This document shows positions 9,779-15,907 of a stretch of DNA of 64,000 bases, piece by piece; position 1 is the stretch's first letter; every line of letters begins with the position of its first letter. The notes under the pieces are model-generated. The model ran no database searches. It was not told the origin of the DNA and worked only from the letters and a program-made list of their open reading frames with translations. A program made the position numbers and the translations under genes. The DNA comes from Pseudobutyrivibrio ruminis HUN009 (GTDB taxonomy: Bacteria > Bacillota > Clostridia > Lachnospirales > Lachnospiraceae), in contig NZ_JNLH01000001.1 in NCBI RefSeq assembly GCF_000703005.1, positions 2,225,001 through 2,289,000 on the forward strand. Direction: 5' to 3'.

Positions 9779-9806
9779 ATTATAGCACAACATGTTGTGT
9801 TTTCAA
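9779..9806 (-). promoter_or_regulatory. Promoter of the giant-protein operon with a palindromic operator in its spacer
   Basis: On the minus strand a -35 TTGAAA (9801-9806) and a perfect -10 TATAAT (9779-9784) are 16 bp apart. The spacer is almost entirely the perfect 14-bp palindrome CACAACATGTTGTG (9786-9799). A dyad located between the -35 and -10 is the classic site for a repressor or a MerR-type activator. It could also affect the divergent aminotransferase gene. The positions were read directly; the regulatory role is inference. Confidence 0.6.
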
Positions 9807-9876
9807 ACGAAATAGAAACAAAAAGATGGATATTTATTAAACGTGGTGCTACTATATAAAAAACGAGGTGATAGGC

Positions 9877-10965
9877 ATGATTAAACACAAAGACCACTTC
9901 CACGGAAGTGATTTAGAAAAAATTGAAAAAATCTATGGAATCAAAAAAGAAAATATCATTAGCTTCTCTGCTAATGTTAATCCTCTTGGGATTTCTCCAA
10001 AATTAAGAGAAGGAATCAAAGAGCAAATCGATTGCATTACAACATATCCTGACAGAGATTATATGCAGCTCCGCCAATGTATTGCAGACTACTGCTCTAC
10101 AGAAGTTGAAAATATCATTGTAGGAAACGGTTCTACAGAGCTGATTTCCCTATTCATCCAGATTCAACAGCCTAAAAAGGCTCTTATTTTAGGACCAACA
10201 TACTCAGAATACGAGCGTGAAATTGCTTTATGTGGTGGAAAAACAATCTATTATCCTCTTCGCGAAGAAAATGATTTTATACTTAATCCAGCTCATTTTA
10301 TAAGCAAGCTTTCAGAAGATATCGATATGCTTATTATTTGCAATCCAAACAATCCTACTGGAACAGCAATTAACGTTCACGATATGCGACTTATTTTGGA
10401 TGCTTGTAAGGAAAGTGATATTTTCGTAATGGTTGACGAAACATACGTTGAATTTGCTGAAAATGTAAAAGAAATATCAGCAGTCAGCCTTACTAGAACA
10501 TATACAAATATCGCCATTTTAAGAGGAACATCAAAGTTCTTCGCTGCACCTGGCCTTCGTTTAGGCTATGCTATCTGCTCTAATTCTGATTTAATGCAGA
10601 TTATGAACCAGCGCAAGGACCCATGGTCTATCAATTCAATCGCTGTAATCGCTGGCACACTTATGTTTACCGACGAGGACTATATCCAAGAAACAAGAGA
10701 TTTGATTAAATCTGAAAGAGATCGTTTATTCAAGCTTTTTGAAGAAAGCAGTCGCTTTAAGCCATTTAAGCCTCAGGGTAATTTCATGCTTCTTAAAATC
10801 TTAGAGGATGATATTACAAGTGGTGATTTATTTGATAGATGTATTCGCCAGGGACTTATGATTAGAGATTGCTCTACATTCCCTTATCTTGGCGAAAAAT
10901 ACATTAGAATTTGCTTTATGAATCCAGAAGATAATACAAAATTGGCTAGCCTTTTATTGGGCTAG
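9877..10965 (+). CDS. PLP-dependent aminotransferase, HisC/CobD-like (fold type I)
   Basis: A 362-aa class I/II aminotransferase-fold enzyme. The opening HFHGSDL...ISFSANVNPLG resembles CobD-type threonine-phosphate decarboxylases as much as histidinol-phosphate aminotransferase. Other motifs are GNGSTELI, the NPNNPTG loop (156-162), VDETYVEF with PLP-binding Asp187, GTSKFFAAPGLRLGY with Schiff-base Lys220, and IRICFM near the end with the carboxylate-binding Arg. No cobalamin or histidine genes are nearby, so the substrate is open. The ATG at 9877 is chosen because GAGGTG lies six bases upstream; an upstream GTG at 9868 overlaps that site. The 3' end overlaps the convergent lysozyme gene by 12 bp, inside a hairpin. 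Confidence 0.8.
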   Translation: MIKHKDHFHGSDLEKIEKIYGIKKENIISFSANVNPLGISPKLREGIKEQIDCITTYPDRDYMQLRQCIADYCSTEVENIIVGNGSTELISLFIQIQQPKKALILGPTYSEYEREIALCGGKTIYYPLREENDFILNPAHFISKLSEDIDMLIICNPNNPTGTAINVHDMRLILDACKESDIFVMVDETYVEFAENVKEISAVSLTRTYTNIAILRGTSKFFAAPGLRLGYAICSNSDLMQIMNQRKDPWSINSIAVIAGTLMFTDEDYIQETRDLIKSERDRLFKLFEESSRFKPFKPQGNFMLLKILEDDITSGDLFDRCIRQGLMIRDCSTFPYLGEKYIRICFMNPEDNTKLASLLLG

Positions 10966-10969
10966 CCAA
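10942..10969. terminator. Bidirectional hairpin embedded in two overlapping convergent genes
   Basis: Inverted arms TTGGCTAGCC (10942-10951) and GGCTAGCCAA (10960-10969) flank an 8-nt loop. They span the overlapping 3' ends of the aminotransferase gene (+) and the GH25 gene (-), so both stop codons lie within the hairpin. On the minus strand TTTTGTATT follows the stem; on the plus strand the following tract is A-rich. It is best read as a terminator mainly for the lysozyme gene, possibly in both directions. Confidence 0.6.
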
Positions 10970-11952
10970 ATATCTAAATCGACATTTCCATTTATTCCAT
11001 TTACACTACCAGTTTCAGAGTACTGCCAAAGATCAAATTCATATGGCCAGTAGAACTCTTTATTGTACCCAGCAAACCATTTCTTATACTCTGTAAGCTG
11101 AGTGAAATCTAAAAGCATAGCTCCCATTTCCGTATTATGATAAATCATTGAATCATATCCAGCATTTTGAACGGCCTCTAAAAATGTAATGGTGAGAGCT
11201 GTTCTATCTTCCACTGTAAGGCTATTTGTTCGAGCCTCGCTATCACTTACCTTTTCTACATCGAATACTATTGGAAGCTGAAGCGTGTATCCATCTAAAA
11301 GATTAAGAACAGTGGATGCTTCTTCTAAAACCTCAGCCTGTGAAATCGCCTGTGAAAATACATAAACACCAACATCAAGACCTGCTGCTTGAGCTCCTTC
11401 GATGTTTTCAATGCATTTTTCGTCTACAACGATTTTACCTGTGCCGTATCCTCTGTAAACAGCTCTAACAAATACAAACTCTATGCCATCTGCAGCAACG
11501 GCTTCCCAATCAATATCACCTTGATGTGATGATACGTCTATTCCTTTTCTAGAAACAACCTGGCCATCTACCACATAGGAATAAAAGCCATTTTCATCCT
11601 CTTGAAGATTATTGATATCAAAAGAATTCTTAGGAAGTGAATCGTTAACTGGAACAAAGTTGTATTTGGAATTTGCCGCTACAACAATATATTCTGGATA
11701 TAGTGACTTCAAAACAGAGATAATTGTGTTTCCTTCTTCCAATGATTCTTTGATAGAATCAAGAACACTTTTCTGTCCTTCCGCCTTTGCCTCATCCACA
11801 AGCTCTTCAACCTGCTCACTAGAATAAGTTTCCCCTTCTTGAACCTGTATTCTGCTATGTGTATCAGCAACTATATAAATAATTCCAACCGCAATTAAAG
11901 TAAAAAATATTGATAATGTAGATACCAATATATATCTAAGCGCTCTTTTCAT
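10954..11952 (-). CDS. GH25 family lysozyme (muramidase), membrane-anchored
   Basis: About 332 aa with an N-terminal membrane helix (about residues 8-28), a helical and low-complexity stalk, and a C-terminal glycoside hydrolase 25 domain. GH25 hallmarks are KGIDVSSHQGDIDW (first catalytic Asp), FVFVRAVYRG, GVYVFSQA, PIVFDVEKV (the D-x-E catalytic pair), YHN and the final LWQYSETG..NGINGNVDLDIW. It cleaves the MurNAc-GlcNAc beta-1,4 bond of peptidoglycan outside the cell, and probably serves wall remodelling. ATG at 11952 is preferred over the in-frame GTG at 11958. No good ribosome site is seen, so translation is probably coupled to the acetyltransferase gene that ends 8 bp upstream. Confidence 0.88.
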   Translation of the reverse strand: MKRALRYILVSTLSIFFTLIAVGIIYIVADTHSRIQVQEGETYSSEQVEELVDEAKAEGQKSVLDSIKESLEEGNTIISVLKSLYPEYIVVAANSKYNFVPVNDSLPKNSFDINNLQEDENGFYSYVVDGQVVSRKGIDVSSHQGDIDWEAVAADGIEFVFVRAVYRGYGTGKIVVDEKCIENIEGAQAAGLDVGVYVFSQAISQAEVLEEASTVLNLLDGYTLQLPIVFDVEKVSDSEARTNSLTVEDRTALTITFLEAVQNAGYDSMIYHNTEMGAMLLDFTQLTEYKKWFAGYNKEFYWPYEFDLWQYSETGSVNGINGNVDLDIWLAQ

Positions 11953-11960
11953 AACCACTA

Positions 11961-12482
11961 TTAGCGAGGCATATCATTCAAATCACCGATTTGTTTTCTA
12001 TACCACACAATCCCTTTCCATTCTCCAAATTTATAGCCAATATCTGTAAAATGACCAACCTCTTCAAATCCCAAAGCCTGATGGAATTTGATACTAGGCT
12101 CATTGTCATCTGTAATGACTCCGTACATGAATTTATATCCCATTTCAGAAAGACGCTTTTGAAGCTCATCATATAAAGCTTTACCTATACCCGAATTCCT
12201 AGGAACATCAGGTGCTAAATATATAGTAGTCTCAACTGAATATTTGTATGCATCATGATGGCGAACCCTGCCACCGTAAGCCATACCAATCACCTTGCCA
12301 TCGGAATCACAAGCAACGATATATGGATAATCCTTCTTTGTTTCGATAATAGACTGCTGGTAGTCCTCAACAGAACCATTTACTTCTGTGAAAGTAACAA
12401 AGGTATTTTTAACATAGTATCCATAAATGTCACAAATTGCAGCGGCATCGGTAATTTCAGCCTCTCTGATATAAAATTCCAT
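11961..12482 (-). CDS. GNAT-family N-acetyltransferase, phosphinothricin-acetyltransferase-like
   Basis: A 173-aa GNAT enzyme starting MEFYIREAEITDAAAICDIY. The acetyl-CoA-binding motif A is PRNSGIGKALYDELQKRL and the C-terminal motif is NEPSIKFHQALGFEEVGHF. The pattern LYxxVxNxxxTF (here YGYYVKNTFVTF) is typical of the PAT/Bar and YwnH branch, which acetylates small amines or amino-acid analogues. The true substrate is unknown. ATG at 12482 has AGGAGG seven bases upstream, which excludes the longer upstream frame. It is likely transcribed with the GH25 gene and is divergent from the phosphatase gene. Confidence 0.85.
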   Translation of the reverse strand: MEFYIREAEITDAAAICDIYGYYVKNTFVTFTEVNGSVEDYQQSIIETKKDYPYIVACDSDGKVIGMAYGGRVRHHDAYKYSVETTIYLAPDVPRNSGIGKALYDELQKRLSEMGYKFMYGVITDDNEPSIKFHQALGFEEVGHFTDIGYKFGEWKGIVWYRKQIGDLNDMPR

Positions 12483-12551
12483 TGCATGTCCTCCTAAATA
12501 AGCCGGTAAAAAAATCATAACAAAGGCATACTAATAATTCAATATTTTTCC

Positions 12552-12580
12552 TTTACAAATAACAACAATAGCTATATAAC
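12552..12580 (+). promoter_or_regulatory. Sigma-A-type promoter for the phosphoglycolate phosphatase gene
   Basis: A -35 TTTACA (12552-12557) and a -10 TATAAC (12575-12580) are separated by 17 bp. They lie about 35 bp upstream of the ATG at 12616, and each matches the consensus at five of six positions. Confidence 0.5.
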
Positions 12581-12615
12581 AATTAGAAGAAACGAGAAAG
12601 AAAAAGGTTAATACA

Positions 12616-13263
12616 ATGAAATACGACACAATACTATTTGATTTAGATGGTACACTTTTGTACACCCTTGAGGATTTAACAGATTCCATTAATCATACAC
12701 TTACAGAATACGGCTTACCTACTCACCCTATTGAAAGCGTTAGGCGATTCGTAGGGAACGGTCTCAGAATGCTAGTTGTAAGAGCTTTACCCGATGGAGA
12801 AAACTATGAGAAGTTCGACCAATTTTTCTCAGACTTTGTAAATTACTACAACAGTCACAACCGTGTAAAAACAAAGCCATATGATGGCATCCTAGAAACT
12901 ACTAAAGAACTATCTGAAATGGGTATCAAAATGGCAATCGTTACCAACAAGGGGCAAACAGCCAGCAACTCATTACTAGATGATTTCTTTAAGCCATATA
13001 TTAATATTGTCATTGGTGATGATGGAAAGCATAAAAGAAAACCTGATCCAGAGCCAATCAATCTAGCCCTTGAAGCATTAGATGTCAAGGACAAATCTTC
13101 TGTTTTATATGTTGGAGATTCCGATGTTGACGCTTCCACTGCTATTAACTCAGGGCTCGATTATATCTTATGTACATACGGATTTCGCGATATGGAAGAT
13201 TTAAAGGAATTCTCACCTGTTGCTTTCATCGATTCAATCAATAAAATCAAAGATTATTTGTAA
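12616..13263 (+). CDS. gph: HAD-superfamily phosphoglycolate phosphatase-like hydrolase
   Basis: A 215-aa HAD hydrolase with all four motifs: FDLDGTLL (residues 8-15, nucleophile and acid Asp), IVTNKG (motif II Thr), KPDPEP (motif III Lys) and VGDSDVDASTA (motif IV Asp). The helical cap after motif I, beginning TLEDLTDSINHTL and including RFVGNGLRMLV, is typical of Gph/PGP phosphatases. These dephosphorylate 2-phosphoglycolate from DNA-end repair or act on other small phosphates. Substrate specificity cannot be proven from sequence. It has its own promoter and ends 12 bp before the convergent DD-carboxypeptidase gene, with a shared hairpin. Confidence 0.82.
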   Translation: MKYDTILFDLDGTLLYTLEDLTDSINHTLTEYGLPTHPIESVRRFVGNGLRMLVVRALPDGENYEKFDQFFSDFVNYYNSHNRVKTKPYDGILETTKELSEMGIKMAIVTNKGQTASNSLLDDFFKPYINIVIGDDGKHKRKPDPEPINLALEALDVKDKSSVLYVGDSDVDASTAINSGLDYILCTYGFRDMEDLKEFSPVAFIDSINKIKDYL

Positions 13264-13269
13264 AAGAAA

Positions 13270-13292
13270 AAGGCCTACTGCGTGTAGGCCTT
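13270..13292. terminator. Hairpin overlapping the stop codon of the DD-carboxypeptidase gene
   Basis: Perfect 9-bp arms AAGGCCTAC (13270-13278) and GTAGGCCTT (13284-13292) flank loop TGCGT. On the minus strand the stem is followed by TTTTTCTTTT, a good U-tract. The last codons and TAG stop (13275-13277) of the carboxypeptidase gene lie within the stem. It can also stop the plus-strand phosphatase transcript, although the plus-side tail is only TTATATAT. Confidence 0.75.
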
Positions 13293-14405
13293 ATATATAT
13301 CTACGTGATCATAAATACATCTCCAAGAGCTTGAAGATTTTGCTGTACAGCATATATATTCAGTTCCATCATCAGCTATCATTGAGCTTACAGCACAACT
13401 TCCAGATTCATCGACATATCCTGTCTTTGCTCCTTCAATAGTCCCTCCAATATCTTTATCCTCAATTCTACGTAAAAACCAGTTTGATATTGTAATTCCT
13501 TCAGGATTAACATTCGTCGCCGTAGAATTGTAAACCTTAGTAGTAAGAACCTCTTTGCACAATTCATTGTCCAGCGCCGCCATCATAATAATAGACATAT
13601 CATAAGGAGTACTATAATGCTCATCACTATGGAATCCTACTGGATTAGTAAAATGTGTACCTGTAAGCCCCAGCGCTGAAACCTCATCATTCATCATAGT
13701 AACAAAGCTATCAATATCTCCTGCTACATACATAGCCAACTGGGCCGCAGCATCACCACCAGAAGGAAGAATGGTTCCGTAAAACAAATCCTTTACAGTA
13801 ACCTCTTCATCCTCAACAAAACCTGATGTGGATCCACCACCAGCATAAGAATAATCTATAGCCTCATGTGACATGGTAACAGTTTCATTTAGCTGCTCTT
13901 CTGTAAGATTGTTTGCTGCCACAAGCACAGTCATAACCTTTGTCATAGACGCTGGAACAATCTTTTCATAGGAGTTTCTAGTACCTACTATTTCCTTTGT
14001 GTCATTGTTTATTAATATAGCATATTCGCTAACTACATCCCCGCCAATGGCAACAGTTGAATCTGTTTCAGCAGCAGAATAAGTGCCGGTTGAACTAGTT
14101 GATTCTTCTGATTCAGCCTCTGTTGTATCCTGGCTAGATTCTGTAGAAGCACCTGTTGTCACCTTAAGGCCAGTAGCTTCCTCCTCTTCAGAATCAGAAG
14201 CAGACTCAGAAACACTTTCCTCTGCAGCAACTCGCATAGTATCATCAGTACCTTTTATATGGGAAACGATTAGACCACCGATAATAACGATGGCTAAAGA
14301 AATTGCTCCAAGCTCAGAATAAACCTGGATTCTTCGTATAAGTTTTCTACGTTTACGATAAGCTATACGCTCTTCGTTTGTCATGTGTCGTACAGATTTT
14401 GCCAT
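13275..14405 (-). CDS. Serine-type D-alanyl-D-alanine carboxypeptidase (peptidase S11)
   Basis: A 376-aa penicillin-binding protein of the DacA/DacF kind. A basic N-terminus (RKRRKLIRR) precedes one membrane helix (about 33-48). A long S/E/T-rich stalk (about 60-120) is followed by the catalytic domain, with SxxK as SMTK (Ser153-Lys156), the SGG variant of the SxN motif in LPSGGDAAAQLA, and KTG in GAKTGYVDESG. It removes the terminal D-Ala from peptidoglycan pentapeptides outside the membrane. The acidic serine-rich stalk is a surface spacer. ATG at 14405 is preferred (GGGGTGGAG seven bases upstream) over the in-frame GTG at 14420, which sits inside that ribosome site. Confidence 0.9.
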   Translation of the reverse strand: MAKSVRHMTNEERIAYRKRRKLIRRIQVYSELGAISLAIVIIGGLIVSHIKGTDDTMRVAAEESVSESASDSEEEEATGLKVTTGASTESSQDTTEAESEESTSSTGTYSAAETDSTVAIGGDVVSEYAILINNDTKEIVGTRNSYEKIVPASMTKVMTVLVAANNLTEEQLNETVTMSHEAIDYSYAGGGSTSGFVEDEEVTVKDLFYGTILPSGGDAAAQLAMYVAGDIDSFVTMMNDEVSALGLTGTHFTNPVGFHSDEHYSTPYDMSIIMMAALDNELCKEVLTTKVYNSTATNVNPEGITISNWFLRRIEDKDIGGTIEGAKTGYVDESGSCAVSSMIADDGTEYICCTAKSSSSWRCIYDHVDIYKAYTQ

Positions 14406-14495
14406 AATATTACTCTCCACCCCTTTAATAATTTAATTCTAACATCCTAAAGGAGACCAGACAATTCAGAACGGAATTTCTGTTAAATATAACGA

Positions 14496-14526
14496 AAGTC
14501 CCATTCCACAATGTGAAATGAGACTT
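14496..14526 (-). terminator. Terminator of ssrA (tmRNA)
   Basis: Thirteen-base arms at 14496-14508 and 14514-14526 pair on the minus-strand RNA with two G-U wobbles. They start a few bases after the tmRNA 3' end. The following tract TCGTTATATTT is moderately U-rich. Confidence 0.65.
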
Positions 14527-14533
14527 AAGAAAG

Positions 14534-14872
14534 TGGACTAGACGGGAGTCGAACCCGTGTCCAAAAGCCAATTCCCGGCCCTTCTACGAGTGTAGTTTGT
14601 AATTTTACATTCCCTCCACACAGCTCTTACAAACAAGATATGTGCTTTAGTAGCTTCATGATACGCCCACTATCGCAAAGCTTTGATAGCGTCGTTTCCT
14701 ACAGAGTCGAAGTCTGGGTCCTAAGGTGTAGGTGCCCTAGGTCAGACTGCCGCAACTAGGCAGCGTATGCTAAATTATCTTCAGCGTTTAATTTTAAGTT
14801 TGGCCATTTAACCCATTACCGTGGGACTCGCTTCTTCCGCTGCATGACCCCTGTCGAAACCATTACTAGCCC
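14534..14872 (-). ncRNA. ssrA: Transfer-messenger RNA (tmRNA)
   Basis: This minus-strand RNA rescues stalled ribosomes together with SmpB. The 5' acceptor arm GGGCTAG (14872-14866) pairs over seven bases, with one G-U, with CTAGTCC (14541-14535); the discriminator A is at 14534. The T-arm is GGTTCGACTCC-like (about 14543-14559), and ATGGTTTCGACAGGGG near the 5' end is the usual tmRNA signature. The tag reading frame ends at TAG (14756-14758). The last nine codons read AEDNLAYAA (14759-14785), close to the ADDNFxxAA-type tags of clostridia. An in-frame extension NLKLN upstream leaves the resume codon uncertain. CCA is not encoded (CTT follows), so it must be added. The 5' end lies only 10 nt past the maf stop codon. 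Confidence 0.95.
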
Positions 14873-14879
14873 TTATTAC

Positions 14880-14909
14880 AGTTTACAGCGACCTATAAAC
14901 TTTAGCCAA
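14880..14909 (-). promoter_or_regulatory. Candidate ssrA promoter inside the end of maf
   Basis: On the minus strand -35 TTGGCT (14904-14909) and -10 TAAACT (14880-14885) are 18 bp apart. The -10 overlaps the maf stop codon. Seven bases separate the -10 from the mature tmRNA 5' G at 14872, which fits direct initiation at that base. Both boxes match the consensus at only four of six positions, so this is tentative. Confidence 0.4.
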
Positions 14910-15425
14910 AGGTAAACCAACAACGTTATTGTAATCACCTTTAATCTCCTTAACTAAAACAGCACCTTTGCCCTGAATGCCATAGGCACCAGCCTTATCC
15001 ATTGGCTCACCTGTAGCAATGTATTTTTTAATCAATTCAGGACTGTTCTCATACATAACAACTTCAGTACATTCTGCGAATGTATTGATATTTCCTGTCT
15101 CGTCAACGATAGCCACTCCAGTATACACCTGATGGGCATTTCCTGACAAGCGCGAAAGCATTAAAAATGCATCTTCTTCATCTTTTGGCTTTCCAAGCAT
15201 CTTGCCATCGTAGGCAACAACCGTATCTGCCGCAAGAACAACTCTGCCAGGATTCTTGTCAGCGATAGCCTTTGCCTTAAGCAGGCTTAAGTCCATAACG
15301 ACTTCATCTGGCTTAGTTTTATCTGTAACTTCTTCTACATTGGCAGCCTGCACTTCAAAATCAATACCAACCTGCTGTAAAAGTTCTTTTCTTCTAGGAG
15401 AGTTTGATGCAAGTATAATTTTCAT
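14883..15425 (-). CDS. maf: Maf/YhdE-type nucleotide pyrophosphatase
   Basis: A 180-aa protein with the Maf signature LASNSPRRKELL at residues 4-15, followed by AADTVVAYDGKMLGKPKD and the C-terminal GEPMDKAGAYGIQGKGA. Maf proteins hydrolyse dTTP, UTP and modified pyrimidine nucleoside triphosphates (house-cleaning) and influence septation in Bacillus. Its length is normal. The start ATG overlaps the smpB stop as TAATG, so it is translationally coupled to smpB. It ends 10 bp before tmRNA. Confidence 0.92.
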   Translation of the reverse strand: MKIILASNSPRRKELLQQVGIDFEVQAANVEEVTDKTKPDEVVMDLSLLKAKAIADKNPGRVVLAADTVVAYDGKMLGKPKDEEDAFLMLSRLSGNAHQVYTGVAIVDETGNINTFAECTEVVMYENSPELIKKYIATGEPMDKAGAYGIQGKGAVLVKEIKGDYNNVVGLPLAKVYRSL

Positions 15426-15892
15426 TAGCCTAAATTCCTTATCTTAAAATCTCTTTCTGCTTCACGCTTCATATCCTTCTTCTGAATATCAGCACGCTTA
15501 TCATAAAGCTTTTTACCTTTTGCAAGAGCAACCTTTACCTTCACAAGGCCATTGTTAAGGTAAACCTCAATAGGAACAATAGTGTAACCATTTTCCTTGA
15601 TTTTGCTAAGCAGATGATTAATCTCTGACTTGTGAAGCAAAAGCTTACGAGGACGAAGTGGGTCTCTGTTGAAAATGTTGCCCTTTTCGTATGGATTAAC
15701 ATGCATCTGATAGATGAACATCTCGCCATTATCAATACGCACAAAAGCCTCTTTTATGGAACATTGACCAAGTCGCATAGACTTAACCTCTGTTCCGTGA
15801 AGTTCTATCCCCGCCTCATATTCTTCTTCTAGGAAGTACTCATGATAAGCTTTTTTATTATTTGCAATTAGTTTTCTGCCTTCTTTATTCAT
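15425..15892 (-). CDS. smpB: SsrA-binding protein SmpB
   Basis: A 155-aa RNA-binding protein. MNKEGRKLIANNKKAYHEYF, ELHGTEVKSMRLGQCSIKEAFV and the basic tail GKKLYDKRADIQKKDMKREAER are SmpB hallmarks. It binds tmRNA and delivers it to ribosomes stalled without a stop codon; the C-terminal tail probes the empty mRNA channel. ATG at 15892 is preferred over the in-frame TTG at 15907 because GGAG lies about nine bases upstream of the ATG and overlaps the TTG. It sits between rnr and maf, with ssrA just beyond, so the rescue system is genetically grouped. Confidence 0.96.
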   Translation of the reverse strand: MNKEGRKLIANNKKAYHEYFLEEEYEAGIELHGTEVKSMRLGQCSIKEAFVRIDNGEMFIYQMHVNPYEKGNIFNRDPLRPRKLLLHKSEINHLLSKIKENGYTIVPIEVYLNNGLVKVKVALAKGKKLYDKRADIQKKDMKREAERDFKIRNLG

Positions 15893-15907
15893 AATCTTTA
15901 GCTCCAA

